Assembly: GCF_047663525.1 (NCBI RefSeq)
Contig: NC_092617.1
Coordinates: 5,274,501 to 5,338,500 of the forward strand
Direction: 5' to 3'
Length of the DNA: 64,000 nt
DNA from: Anas platyrhynchos
Lineage: Eukaryota > Chordata > Aves > Anseriformes > Anatidae
Positions 44,819-57,245 of the stretch are shown piece by piece (within the stretch, counting starts at the first letter, position 1; every line of letters starts with the position of its first letter). The notes under the pieces are model-generated. The model was not told the origin of the DNA. It did not search any database and saw only the letters and a program-made list of their open reading frames with translations. The translations under genes were made by a program, and so were the position numbers.

Positions 44819-44824
44819 AATAAA
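44819..44824 (+). terminator. Poly(A) signal candidate for the OR gene
   Basis: AATAAA lies 208 bases after the stop codon, in A+T-rich 3' flank. Confidence 0.5.
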
Positions 44825-44859
44825 GGAACCAGCAGATAGTCAGTTTCTGTGGATCTCAT

Positions 44860-45640
44860 TTCTCATACACTCTTCTCAGGTACAGCAGTGGTTGTGGGAT
44901 GAAGATCCCTGCTACAACGTGGTGGAAGGCCCTGGTGTCCTCCTTTGGGGCTGCCCATTTCTGCCCTGGCAGGCACTCCCTCCCTGCAGCCTTTGAGTCG
45001 GGGTCACCACTTCCTTGGACCCACGAACACTGACAGCAGCAGTGCTGGTCACACTTCTCTTCCACACTGCTGTCTTGTTGCACCACTGAATCAGAAGTGG
45101 CCTTCCAGCCAGTGCCCCTAGGAGCATGGCTTTCGAAAGACCCCCAGGCAGCCCCTGCATGGGGCTCTGCCACCCGCCTGGCCCCAGCCCTCTCCAGCAC
45201 TCTCCTTACTGCTCTCTGATGCACACCAGCACCTCCTCGTGCCTGCCGGCCAGCACATCTGCTGAGGGCCAGGGCGGCTGCTGCAGGGGCAGGGAGCTCA
45301 GCATGGCCCTTGCAGCCCCCTGCCCTGGGCCTGCCTCTGCCCTTGGGCTCGGCCCCGGCCTTGGCTCTGCTGGCAGGAGCGCTCTTGGCATGCGCTTCCT
45401 GGCCTCCCCTCGCCTGCGCACAGCTGCTGCCCACTCAGGCTGCTGCCACAAACGTGTCCTCACAAGCAGCACCACCCCTTGGGCTGCTTCTGCTGGCCTC
45501 CCCCACCACAGTGTCTAAGATTCCTTCTCTTTGCTGGGCCCCACTTCCAGCAACGAAATGCATCCCTTGGCTCTCATCGCTGTCTCCCCTGTCCTCTGGG
45601 ATGGCTGTTCTGTAGTGGGACATGTTTCCATTGGGCCATC
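44860..45640. other. GC-rich segment, unassigned
   Basis: Several overlapping frames are open on both strands because of composition, the longest 192 codons (44856-45434, minus). None shows a motif I recognise. It might be a decayed host exon or ERV piece. Confidence 0.4.
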
Positions 45641-45659
45641 TACCAGACATTGTAATGAA

Positions 45660-45800
45660 TACTATGAGCAGGACTAGAGGGGTCTTGTTTCCAGCCAGGG
45701 GGAGGAAGGGAGGAAAGGGACAATCGGGTTTACTGGACGGGGTATATTTAATGGCCTGGCACATCAGACCCACAAATGTATCAGGCTCTACTGGACACAG
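45660..45800 (+). pseudogene. ERVL gag-pro junction fragment
   Basis: Plus-strand sequence matches the gag end and protease start of the ERVL provirus: YYEQD, TAG at 45675-45677, then SSQGEE, and after a small insertion the WP/WH-rich stretch before the protease (MAWHIRPTNVSGSTGHS). The insertion shifts the frame. It ends shortly before the (TTTTA)n array. Confidence 0.75.
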
Positions 45801-45926
45801 CCAATAAAGATATATTTTCTTTATTTTTCACCCTGAGTTTTCCACAGAAGACCCAAGAGAGACCATGGATGTCCAGGTGTCTACTGAGATTCAGGCTGAA
45901 TTTCTCAGGATCCAATGGTCATTTCA

Positions 45927-46050
45927 AATTTATTTTTATTTTATTTTATTTTATTTTATTTTATTTTATTTTATTTTATTTTATTTTATTTTATTTTATT
46001 TTATTTTATTTTATTTTATTTTATTTTATTTTATTTTTATTTAATTTATA
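45927..46050. repeat. (TTTTA)n microsatellite
   Basis: About 24 near-perfect pentamers, ending in a T-rich variant. Confidence 0.97.
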
Positions 46051-46059
46051 TTTTCTGAA

Positions 46060-47095
46060 GGCACCCCTGACCTATCTTAGAAAGGGTTTCATGTGCTGCG
46101 CTGGGCTGCAGTTATAGGGACAAAGACCACTGCTGGTAGTGGAGGTTTCAGACCAGCACACTCTGCTCTTCCTCTCGATGAAGGTCTCCAAAGAAGTCAC
46201 CCTGGATGAATAGCAATAGGAGAATGAGGTTCAAAACTGAAATGCAGCAAAATTCAGCCTTTGAAACTAGAAAAGGTTTTTATTAGTTGCTCTTTGAAAT
46301 CTTCCTTAATTACATCTTGCAAGCTGTGCAATTAGCTGCACAAGGCGTGAAGGCTTGAAGATTAAAATGGAAGAGATGTAAGGATTTTTTTCATTTTAAT
46401 GAGTTCCATGGTGTATTTTGATGCTCAGTCTATGAAGCTCAGGTACTGAGAGGTGAATGATGCAACTGCTAGAGAAAGTAAAGTCAGGAGGAAAAGTTGA
46501 AGTGACTTGGAGTATTAATGGGCCCCACTGAGGGCTGTTACTAACAAAGGCTCCCCAGGGCCTTGTTAGGGCAGATAATTGGAGGCCATGGTTACAGGAA
46601 GGCAAAGCACTGTGCTGAGAAAAGTCTTGGTTGGTTTTGGTGATGCAAAAGGGCCAAGAGTTGGCCCCAGCCACTGGAAGGCGAGATCCTGTACAATCAC
46701 GTCTGGCTCAAGGCTTTTCCTGGGGTCTGTGGGCTGTGGTGGACAGTGGGATGCCATGAGAAGAACACTGGTATGACACCTCTGAGGTGCTGCACAGGGT
46801 TGAAAGGAATCCATGAGACCCCATTGCAACGAGTATAACATCTCTCCTTATAAGCTCTAGCCAAGGAGACAAATATCTCAAGGTTCTTAGCACCTTCCCT
46901 TTTTACCAGCACCCTCTCCCTTCTCCTCCGCAGGCTTTCCTATTCTGTCCCACACATTGCCCTATTTTCTTGAAGTCTGCAGACACGCAGCTCTGTACAC
47001 CACATTGCTCTCATCATTTGCTTTCACCCATGTCTTGTCAGCCCTCACCAGGTATTCCTTGAAATACAAAGCCACGGTCTGATCAGAGGGTGGCC
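46060..47095. other. No gene recognised
   Basis: Only short frames on either strand; no recognisable motif or repeat end. Confidence 0.5.
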
Positions 47096-47099
47096 TCTG

Positions 47100-49560
47100 G
47101 CACCACAGAATGACCCTTTGAGGGACATTTCTTCCTCCTTGTGGCCAATGCATAACTTCCAAGGTACACTTCGTGGAAGGTTTTTCTTTCCTGCTCTTTC
47201 CTATTACCAAAGGAAGCTCCATCAGGGTGGAAACCACTCTTGAAGTAGGCATCCCAGCACATCAGGCTTCTTGTGGCCTGTCAGCCAACCAGACACAAGT
47301 CACCTTAGCAGCAGCTTCCAAGCCAGGGGCCTGCTGCTGGCCTTGCAGCTTCTTGGCTAGACACAGCCAAGCCTTGTGCCTCCTGCTGTCCAGTCGTGGA
47401 CTCAAGCAGAAGGGACAGGACAACCCATCTGGGGGCCTTCTTTCTGCCTGGGTCGTTTTCGTGGTTCCGCTTGAGTGGGCAGCCGAGCTCTACCACAGCT
47501 GCTCTCTCACTCCCCCTCCTCAAAGAGGAATGGGGAGAAAATATGTGAAAACGGCTCAAGGGTTGAGATAAGGACAAGAAAAATCACGCAATAATTATTG
47601 TAACGGGCAAAAACAGACTCAGCATAAGAAGATAGTAAGATTTATTGCTCATTACTAACAAGCTAGAGAAGTGAGAAACAAATGAAAGAAACTAAAAGCA
47701 CCTTCCCCCCCCATCCACCCTCTTCCACCTCCTCCCCCCCGAGCGGCGCAGGGGAATGGGGGAATAGGGGTTATGGTCAGTCTGCAACACGTCTTCTAAG
47801 CCTCTCCTTCTCAGTCACTCTTGTCCCCTGTGCTGTGGGGTCCCACCCACGGGATACAGTCCTTGATGAACTGATCTGGCGTGGGCTTCCCGCAGGCAGC
47901 AGCTCTTCCAGAACTGCTCCAGATATGGGTCTGTACCACGGGGTCCATCCCTCAGGAGAAAACTGCTCCAACCTGGCTCCCCTACGGGCAGCAGCTCCTG
48001 CCAGGTCACCTGCTCCTGCGTGGTCTCCTCTCCACGGGCTACAGGTCCGGCCCGGAATCTGCTCCGGCAGGGGTCTTCCACAGGCCGCAGCCTCCGTCGG
48101 TGCAGGGCCACCTGCTCCACCGTGGTCTCCTCCACGGGCTGCAGCGTGGAACCCTGCTCCACCGTGGTACTCCATGGGCTGCAGGGGGACATCCTGCTTC
48201 ACCATGGTCCTCACCACAAGCTGCAGGGGACTTCTGCTCCGGCGCCTGGAGCACCTCTCCCCCTCCTTCTACACTGACCTTGGTGCTGTTCCTCACTCCT
48301 CTCACTCTGCCAGCTGCTGTGTGGCACAGCGTTTTTTTTCCTTGTCTTAAATCTGCTCTCACAGAGGCACAAAACAATATCGCTTATTGCTCAGCTCTGG
48401 AAAACAGTGGGGACCTTACCAAACATGGGGCAGCTTCTAGATCCTTCTCACAGAAACCACCCCTATGGCCCCCTGCTACCAAAACCTTGCCCCGTAAACC
48501 CACTACAGTTGTCCTGGGTCTGGAGGCAGAGTGGATCCCACATCCTTCCAAGCAGGTGCCTTCTGCTGGCCTAGCAGGGCCACTGTCAGATGTCAGCCCA
48601 AATTGCAGATCCCAGGGAGAAGGCAAGGGTGACCTGCCACCTACTTCAGGCAGAAGTGACCTCCCAGACTCTTTCTGTGACACGTTCCTGCTGCTGCCCT
48701 ATCAAGTGCAGAGACAGAAGTGACCTCACAGTCAGTGCCACAGTCACATTCCTGCTGCTGGGGCAGGAGATGCTGAGGCAGAGCTGAGCTCTTCAGAGCA
48801 TTCCCATCCATCTCCTCTTTGTGGCCCACAGGCTAATCAGATCCATGGCCCCTCACATTCAGCTTTGTATGCCATGTAACTGCAGAGCAACCTCATGGTT
48901 CCTACCCTGTCCCATGGGCCTAGCACCTTAAGTGCTTGGGATAAGTGCCAAGCACCTTAAGTGCTTAAGATAAGGGTTAGGAAAAGGGTTGGATGTGAAG
49001 AAGTGAATGCAAAGGAATCAAGGCTTTGGTTGTTAGGCATCCATGTATGAGGTTAAGGACTAGGGCTCAGCTTTCTGTGATAGAGATTAATCAAATGCGT
49101 AGTGGAAGGGTTTGGTGTTTGGCTTGTGGTGTCAGGTCTGTGGTTAGGGTACGTGCAAGTTCTTTGGTTTTGTTTAGGTCTGCAAGAAGTCTAGGGCTAA
49201 ATAGAGCATGTTAATGGTAGTGTTTAGGGCAGGGATCAGGGTGAGCAAGAGTGTAAGGGTGATGTACTGCAGCTGTGGACTAGTTTTGGCTTCAAGGGAT
49301 CTTGTGGTCAAACATTAGAGCAGTGGATTCCTGTCAGGGTGTGGAGTAGCATTTATCTTTATGGATTAACGTTACAGGTTAAAATAGGACAAGGGCCTCA
49401 CATGACTGCTTTAAATCAGCTTTATGGTGGGATTAACATTACCTGAACATTCTTACCTCTGCAAAATCATCACCTTCTGCTGTCCATGCTCCTTTTCCCT
49501 CCCTCAAATCTCACATTTCTCCTGTCCAGGCTTCTCCTAACTTCCCCATATCAGTCATCT
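47100..49560 (+). repeat. Partial copy of the OR-cluster repeat
   Basis: 47100-47456 and 48507-49560 match 62815-63095 and 63096-63760 in the same orientation; the left part also matches the reverse complement of 41025-41270. A solo LTR splits it. Confidence 0.8.
47457..48506 (-). repeat. Solo LTR (about 1,050 bp, ERVL-like ending)
   Basis: On the minus strand it starts TGTAGTGGGTTTACGGG. It ends GGAACCACGAAA, a worn form of the ACCACGACA-type end seen in ERVL LTRs. AATAAA (minus) lies near 47640. Internal GGAGCAGG-type units repeat. It is flanked by gtcgt and gttgt, a 5-bp target duplication with one mismatch. The unoccupied site is seen in the paralogue at 63096. Confidence 0.82.
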
Positions 49561-49564
49561 TCTT

Positions 49565-50840
49565 AGGGGAAGTTTGGAGAACCAGCATGGAGAAGGAGAG
49601 AAACGTCTGTAGGAGCACCCTGCACAATGGGCCCAGCAGTTCTACAACACCACAGAAACAGGCCTGAAGGATGAGTTTAGGCAAAAGCTGATACCTCTGA
49701 CATGACAACACCTATTCAAGACCTCTTCCTCTATGGGGCCTACCAGGTACTTAGAAAGAGGGGATCTCACAAACTGTGTGCAGAGCAGGTGCATCTGCTG
49801 TCCTGTCATGGAGACCAGCAGATGTGAGCCTAAAGGCACAGATCCCAGCCAGGAGTCAAGGGTTGAGCTGTTGGCTACTTCAGAAAGAAGTCAACTCCCA
49901 GCCACTTAACAGCCATCAGCTTCCTACTGGACTTAGATCTTCTGAGGCACCTCTGCCCTCATAATACCAGACCTACAAAACACTCCCTTTTTGGGCCAGG
50001 ACCTGCCCAGCTAGAAGTGAGCTGGTTTTCGTCCTTCAAGCCTGCTGGGCTCCCAGCCTCTCTGACACACAGGAACCAGTTCCGTGCCAGTCCTGTGAGG
50101 TGCTAGGGCAGGAGGGACCTTGCAGGAAATGTTCCAGCCCTGTGCCTGTTGGCGGTCTCTCAGCTCCCTGTGCACACTGAAGATCATGTTTGTATCCAGA
50201 AGCCATGATCCTGAAGCTGGCCTAGCAGACATTCAGGGGAAGCACCCTCCCAGCCCCAACTCTAGCCCCAGCCCCAGCCCCAGCTGGCGGTGCTGCTCTG
50301 CAGAGTGAGGGGGCTGTGGTGCCAGGGGCAAGGAGGCACTCTGCAGTGCCGTGCTGGGCAGGCTGGGAGGCAGACCCAGCTCATGGGGTCACTGCCATTG
50401 CCCCAGGGCTGCAAGGAATCACTCGCCATGCTCCTTTGGTGGGGCTGTTGCGTGCCCTGGGGCTGCAGAGCTCTCCTCTGCCTGCTCACACCTGACTGAG
50501 CACTTGAGCTCTGGTCAGTCCACCTCGGAGGAGATCCCCCCTTAGGAGGGAAGTGCTGCAGTGGAGGCCAGCTGTGCCACTGCCGTGCCCACTGCCTGTC
50601 CCTGCCTGCAGTCCCAGCACAGCCCCACAGCAGCACTGGCACCAAGTGAGAGGAGCAGCCAGGCCTGACCCCACCAGCAGGGCTCAGCAGGAGAGGGCGG
50701 CAGTGGCAAGAGAGCAGCTCTGCATGCCCCAAGCGCTGGTGCTCCCTGGCCGTGCTGCTGGGATGGGACTCTTTTCCTCTGCACCCCTGCACACGGGCAC
50801 TGCCCCTGCAGAGCCAGGCCTGGACTCAGAGGAAGGCTTC
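49565..50840. other. No gene recognised
   Basis: Composition-driven open frames at 50262-50850 on both strands; no motif recognised. Confidence 0.45.
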
Positions 50841-50899
50841 TCTCTGTAGGTGTCAGAGACCGATTTTTTAAAGTGTGATTTGTGCTGTTGGACTGTGGT

Positions 50900-52457
50900 T
50901 TTCAAGCATGTTGTGCTTTATCCTGGCAGAAAGCTCAGCACCACATAGCTCATCCTCACCCCCAAAATACTCATGTGTTGAGATAAGGATGGTTTGATAG
51001 CAAAGGAAAGGAAAAGATGTTGCTGTTGCTGCTGCTGCTGATGATGATGATAATGTAGTTTTATAAATCAAGTGATGCACAGTGCAATTGCTCACCACAC
51101 ACTGACCGATACCCAGCCCGTCCCCAAGCAGGGGTCCCCCTGAACCTGGGCAGCCTGCCTCAGGTTCTCCTGTGTAGGTCCTTTGACCTTGCTTTGTTTT
51201 ACGTCAAAATCAGTGGTGGTGGGATTCCATTCAGTCCGCAGACATCCACTGTTATCTTCCACTCCCCATTAGAATTTTGCACTGTCCATATGGGTCTATT
51301 AAAGGCTGAGAGAGCCTTGCTGATCACTCCTTGGCTCTGCAGTCAATGAACCAGCTCATGCAGGGGTATCAGGGAGTCTCTGTTAGTGCAATACTGCCTC
51401 AGGTGCACTGTTGTGGTAGCGATTGGCACCTGCTGCTCATTGGCCATCAGCACCTCCAGAGCAGAAGGGTCCTGTGAGAGAGTGGGCAAGGTAGACAACT
51501 GTTTAAAGGTAAGCCTTTGGATCTTTGAAGTACCCTTTCCTGAAGGAGTCTGTACTAAGGATGCACAGAGCTTCTGGGCCAGTCTCAATGGGTTGCTTTT
51601 GCCACTCTTTCCCATTAGACTCACATCAGCCTCCAATACAGATAACTCCTGGGATTCTCCCATCATTCCAGAAATACAATTGGGTTCTGGCCCTTTTAGC
51701 TCGATGGCATTACACTACACTGTGCATTGGTGTCCTTTAAAACCTAGCACCTGCTGTGGGTCTGATGTGCCAAGCAAGTAATCCTCAAAGTCCAATACAC
51801 CCAGTTGCCTCCTTCCTCTCCCCAGTTAGAGGTAGAACCCTCTAGTCCCGCTCATAGTATACATGGCTCTGTTTGGAGGACTGCCTGCTAGAAACAGGAG
51901 CAGCAATTTTCTCAGAAGAACCACTTTTTGTGAATGTTTTTCCTTGTGCTTCATGTATCCATGCCTCTAGGTTGGAGGTAGATTTTCCATCCCATTTTCT
52001 CATGGCTTCTACGTGGTCACACAGTTAAAACCACAGGTTTCCACGTGGTATGTACCCACTATATCACCTTTCTTGAGTAGAGGGACACTTACACCTGACA
52101 GCTGAGGTACTGGTTCATGCAGGTGGGGAGGAAGATATATTCTCTTGTAGCTGTTGGACCTACTCAGACAGTTTCTCCATAGATGAGCCACAGGCTCATA
52201 GGGAAGACGAGAGAGTTTCTTTGTAATGCCATTGCTGGCTAGCCGATTCATCCACCATGGGTTCCTCTTGGTCTTTCCTGGTCATTATTGTCAATGAGTT
52301 GGCATATAATGACGGTGCGCTCCATACAAAGCTCTGCCCCATGGGTCACGTGCACTTGACTTCACCTGGATCTTTGGAAAGCTGTTAGTTGCCTAAGTTT
52401 CTAGGCAACTAATCACCTCCAACATGGCTAATTCCCTCAGGTACTGGATACCCCCTA
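50900..52457 (-). pseudogene. Old ERVL remnant: LTR piece, deleted pol, protease, gag end
   Basis: On the minus strand one can read, in reverse order, an LTR piece (50990-51140, containing ATCAAGTGATGCACAGTGCA as in the intact LTRs), short pol pieces joined by a deletion (51175-51300), the RT front, the protease region, and the gag C-terminus (SSEKIAAPVSSRQSS). The gag ends at a TAG (51842-51844), as in the intact provirus. The copy is strongly diverged and full of stops. The plus-strand class II ERV begins at its left-to-right end at 52458. Confidence 0.82.
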
Positions 52458-52802
52458 TGGGAGCTCAGTTTGGAAGCCTGTGGAATCTGCTAGACACAGA
52501 AATAAAGTAGCTAGTAGAAAAATGCAAGATAAGGTACAAGACAAGTAGCGCAAGGTCGAAGAAGAAGTAACAACTGAGGAGTTGAGAAAACAACCAGCAC
52601 GAGCGATCTGCATGACAACAAATCAACGAGCAGAATAAGAGCGTGATAGTCGCATGAACACAAGTATAGCCACCAATGAGCGAGCTTGCGTGGTAGCATA
52701 CCCGGCACATGCAAAGATGCTAAGGGTATAAATGCAAGAATGTATACTCGATAAACACTTCAGTTGCACACCAGCCTTGAGTCGTGTGATCAATTCCCTT
52801 CA
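52458..52802 (+). repeat. 5' LTR of the class II ERV
   Basis: It begins TGGGAGCTCAG and ends TTCCCTTCA. TATAAA lies near 52728, and a GATAAA poly(A)-signal variant near 52750. The short length is alpharetrovirus-like. Confidence 0.92.
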
Positions 52803-52804
52803 AA

Positions 52805-52822
52805 TGGTGACCTCGACGAGAT
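52805..52822 (+). other. Primer-binding site, tRNA-Trp-like
   Basis: TGGTGACCTCGACGAGAT matches the tRNA-Trp primer site of avian leukosis-type viruses at 16 of 18 positions, two bases after the LTR. Confidence 0.8.
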
Positions 52823-52952
52823 GGGAGATTTGGGACGATCAACGCAGGCATAGCGACCAAAGGGAACCCCGCTGAACAAATCTAGCTGACAGCAGGACTG
52901 CAGCTTCCACCCCAGGACTGCACCTAACTCCAGGTGAGCAGCAGGCAGAAGT

Positions 52953-54361
52953 ATGGGGGCGAACCTATCGGCCAAGGAGGAGACAATAGTGAAATTGTTG
53001 AGCAAACTCTTAGAGAAAAGAGGGATAAAGTTGATCCATATAAACTGAAACTACTGTTAAAAGTTTTTGCAAAAAAGCGGCGCCCCGTCAACTGTATCAA
53101 TGATGTTTGATTTAGCTACTTGGGAACATCCAGGGGCTATCTGGGACGCTGCTTTTCGGGGAAATACCACAGTAGTGGAGGTAATGACAACTTGGCGTTT
53201 AGTAACTGAAATGTTAAGAGCTTGGTGGGCAGAAAAAAAAAGGTACAAACTGCAGTGGCACAGGCAAGAGAAGCACAAGAAGGTGCTTGTGCACTGACAG
53301 AAAAGACCAACCTGATTGATTTTGAAAAGGAGGCTGAAACAAGCCCTAGCCCATTTCCTCCACCTCTGTCACCATCGGTGCCCCTGACAAGAGATGTTTC
53401 TATGGCCTCCATCTCTTTCCAAAGCGAGGCCCCTCGATCAAGTAAAGATTTTGACCCTTGCAAGCGTTGGGACAGTATACTCCGAGAGGCATTGAGAGAT
53501 GGGGACCTGATAGGCATGGCTTTTCCAGTAACAGTACGGAATAATGGTCCAAATGAGTATAATGTTTTTCAGTGGGACTTGATAAAGGAACTGAGAAAAA
53601 TAGTCACGACCTACGGATTGCATGTGCCTTTTACACAATCATTATTAGAAAATGTGATGACAGGTCAGTTGCTGGTTCCGTATGATTGTCGCCAAATAGC
53701 TGCTATGATCCTCACCCCGACTCAAAAATTGTTATGGGAAAAGAAAGGGAGAGAACTGTGTGAGATAGTGGCACTGCAGAATTTAGAAAGAACATTAGGC
53801 GACCCTCTTATGGGTGCGGGGCTTCCTCAGTTTATGGGAACTGAGCCGTTAATAGACCCACGATTACAAGCTTGGCTCAACGATGCCATCTTGCGACAGT
53901 CAGCCCAACTAGCATTACAAGCCCTGCTGAAACTGCCAGAAGCAGAAAGGAGCCAACCTTCTTTTACTAGCATACGATAAGGAGTCAATGAACCTTATAT
54001 GCAGTTTATAGACAGATTGATGGATTCACTGGACAAGCAAATAGGTAATCATGAAACTAAAGAGGCTTTCATGTTGAAACTGGCGATTGAAAATGCTAAC
54101 ACAGATTGTAAAAGGATTCTGCAATCCATGCCTAATGGGCCAACCTTGGTACAAATGATAGAGGCTTGCAATCGCGTGGGGTCTGTTGAACACCATACAA
54201 CCGCACTAGCCAGTGCGTTCGCTGCAGCATTAGCGATGGACAATGATAAGCGATGTTTTCGGTGTCAAGAGATAGGACATTTTGCCACTAAGTGCCCACA
54301 GAAAGGAGGGGGTTCTGTGCCGGTGAGTAGTTTGGCTCCTCCTGATGTCTGTCCTTGCTGA
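52953..54361 (+). pseudogene. gag: gag of the class II ERV
   Basis: It starts with ATG at 52953 (MGANLSAKEE, a myristoylation-type start). Frameshifts near 53010, 53095 and 53250 break the matrix region. A long frame (53222-53980) holds a Pro-rich linker and capsid (RWDSILREALRDGDLIG, AFPVTV). The major homology region is cut by TAA at 53978-53980, directly before GVNEPYMQFIDRL. A zinc knuckle CFRCQEIGHFATKC follows (about 54253-54294); a second knuckle is disrupted after 54358. Gag forms the particle; this copy cannot make a full protein. Confidence 0.9.
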
Positions 54362-54479
54362 ATAAAAGGGATGTCCCCAAAAAGGGATGGCACTTGGCCA
54401 GCCAGTGCCACTCAAAGCATAATGCAGAGGGACAAAACTTACAGCCGCGGAAGGGAAACGGGAAGCTGAGTGCGGGGCA

Positions 54480-55336
54480 GGGGTGCGTGGTGACACAAGG
54501 ACCCCATGGGGGCCAGCCAACTCCAAATGCTATGCGAGCCGCCTCTCAAGTTGTGATGACATCCGTAGCAACTCCTTCGCAAAACCCCCCAAATGCGTCA
54601 CCATGGGTTCCCTCTCTGCCAAAACCCAAGGAAGTGCCAGAGTGGATGTCTCCACAAAAGTAGCTTGCACTGTGTGGGACAAGGTTCAAAAAATACCATT
54701 GAATGTCAAGGGACCGATAGGGGAAGGATGCAGTGCTATATTATTGGGACGATCCAGCACCACTCTGATGGGACTTTTTGTGCTACTGGGGGTGATCAAC
54801 TCTGATTATGAAGGCATAATACATGCAATGGTTTGGATACACTCCCCTCCAGTACATATCCCTGCTGGGACACGGCTAGCTCAGCTGATACTATTTAAAG
54901 CTGTAGTGCCCCGTACAGAAACTAATACATGGGGTGATGCAGGGTTTGGATCAACAGGACAACCAGAAATCCTCTGGGCAGCCACTCTCACCACCTCAAG
55001 GCCTATTATGACTTTAACATTTTATTATCCAAAACCGGCACAGACTACCCAGGCAGTTATTTCTATGTTGGTGGACACTGGGGCTGATGTCACAGTATAG
55101 CCATGAAGGACTGGCCGAAGGACTGGCCTTTAGAATCAACCACGAAGGGACTTGTAGGAGTAGGAGGATCATCACAAACCTATCCGTCCAAATACAAGGT
55201 AACAATCAAAACACAAGAAGGCTCTACCTTTTCCATACGTCTGTATGCCACTCTTATCCCAATTAGCTTTCTTGGCAGAGACGTGATGGCACATGGAACC
55301 TTCATCGTGAGATGCCCTGAAAATTTTCGGTAGCGG
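54480..55336 (+). pseudogene. pro: dUTPase and protease of the class II ERV
   Basis: Residues from about 54660 on read as a retroviral dUTPase (GVINSDYEG, IPAGTRLAQLILF, GDAGFGSTG as the C-terminal glycine motif). The aspartic protease follows with MLVDTGADVTV (about 55066-55098), then a stop and frameshift, then FLGRDVMAHG near 55273-55302. A dUTPase between gag and pro is typical of betaretrovirus-like class II elements. Confidence 0.85.
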
Positions 55337-55339
55337 CCA

Positions 55340-57245
55340 TTTAAAAGTGACCGATAATGAAACTCACTTGGAAAACTGAAAAACCGGTGTGGGTGGATCA
55401 GTGACCTCTCCTCGCAGAACAGGTCGCAGTGCTATAAGAACTTGTTCAGGAGCAATTGAAAGCAGGACACATAGTCCCAATCACCAGTCCATGGAACTCG
55501 CCCGTGTTCGTAATTAAAAAGAAGAGTGGGAAATGGAGATTACTACATGACTGAAGAAAAATAAATGAGGTCATGAAAGAAATGGGATCTCTCCAACCAG
55601 GTTTACCTTCTCCCACCATGATTCCGCATAACTGGAATATTATTATTGTTGACCTCAAGGACTGTTTTTTTACCATTCCACTCCACCCTAAGGATGCACC
55701 ATGATTTGCATTTTCGGTACCAAAAATAAACAAAAGCGAACCCATGGACAGATATCACTGGACAGTTCTTCCACTAAGGATGAAGAATTCTCCAACCGTA
55801 TGCCAAATGTATGTTGCTAAAGCTCTGGCCCCTATTAGAAAACAGTATCCAGAGACCTATATTTACCATTACATGGATGATATATTGGTAGCGGTGCCTA
55901 CAGAATCATTAACCCATGAAATAATTCAGAGGCTGAGACAAGAACTGCAAACATGGGGGTTGCAGATAGCCCCCGAGAAAATCCAAGTCGAAGCACCATG
56001 GAAATACTTGGGCTGGAAAATCTTACAACAAACCATTCAACCCCAAGCCATTACCATCACACAAGAAGTTAAGACATTGAATGATCTACAGAAGCTTATT
56101 GGTAATATTAATAGGATACAAAACTATTGTGGAATTAATAATCAAATACTATCACCATTGTTCGATCTCCTGAAAGGTGACAATGATATCAACGTGCCTC
56201 GGCAACTGACAAAGGAAGCAAAGACAGCACTGAGTCACATAGAAGGAGAACTCATGAAGCAGCAATGTCACCGACGAGCAGAAGGATTGCCTATTCAACT
56301 TTATTTGTGTAACCAGGACCCGCAACCCCTAGCTCTTATAGCGCAATGGGATCCAAATGCCCCTGATCCATTACTCTTGTTGGAATGGGTATTTCTTGAT
56401 GGGTAATATCTTGATTGGGAGAAAAATGGACAATGACAGCACGCGATTGATATGGTACAGGGCTCCCCCCAAGTTGTAGAACTGCATGCTATTATTATGG
56501 CTTTTAAAAATTGGTCCAATTAACCACTAAACATTGTGGCAGATTCGCAATATGCTGTAGGAGTAGTACAACGAATAGAAAGGGCACAAATACGCCCCAT
56601 TCAGAACGAGATGCTGTTTTTAAAATTCAAAGAGCTCCTATTCCTTGTTGAGGGACATCTGTACCCATATTGTATGATGCATGTTCACAGTCATACTGTG
56701 CTACCAGGCATTTTCACTGAGGGCAATGCTCGAGTCGATCTTTTAACCAATTTGGCCATACAACCCCCAGTCCCTAATAAACTACTTCAAGCTTGCACCT
56801 CCATTCAATTCTTTCACCAGCCTGCTAGACCATTGGCCAAGCAATTCTCTATTCCACTAGGAGATGCAAAACTTATTGTACAAACTTGCCCTGACTGCCA
56901 ACAGCTACAGGGACCTTCACAGGAAGTGAACCCTAAAGGTCTTAGCTCACTACAACTTTGGCAACCTGATGTGACCCATGTTCCTGAATTTGGCAGATTG
57001 AAATATGTCCATATATCTATAGATACTTTCTCACATGCTGTATGGGCAACTCCCCTGCATGGGGAAACAAGCAGACATGTTCAGGCACACTTTTGCCTTA
57101 CCTTTGCAGCTTTAGGCATTCCGCTAGAGATCAAAACTAACGGACCCGCATACGTCAGTAGCTCCACGAAAAAGTTTTTTCATACATGGGGTATAACCCA
57201 TAAAACGGCAATCCCCCACTCTCTGACAGGACAACTCCTCTAAAG
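55340..57245 (+). pseudogene. pol: pol of the class II ERV (RT, RNase H, integrase core)
   Basis: [24 protein letters not shown] (about 55490-55550) is followed by a stop, [14 protein letters not shown], and the YMDD active site at 55870-55881. RNase H: VADSQYAVGVVQ (from 56536) and GNARVDLLT. The integrase head has FHQPARPLAKQF and CPDC, but the second zinc-binding His is a Ser. The catalytic core has QPDVTHV, then KTNGPAY, one residue shorter than the family motif, so the second Asp is missing. The frame ends at 57241-57243, just after GQ, before the catalytic Glu region. At least five stops or shifts occur overall. Confidence 0.9.

Noticed and set aside
45927-46050. Regular (TTTTA)n array as a possible CRISPR
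   Set aside because: Five-base units without spacers in a vertebrate genome; a plain microsatellite.
47682-48723. Long plus-strand frames of 222 and 280 codons
   Set aside because: They lie within the solo LTR and its flank; internal GGAGCAGG-type repeats keep frames open.
50262-50849. Overlapping open frames (176 minus, 98 plus) as host genes
   Set aside because: Composition-driven; both strands open, no motif, no splice structure.
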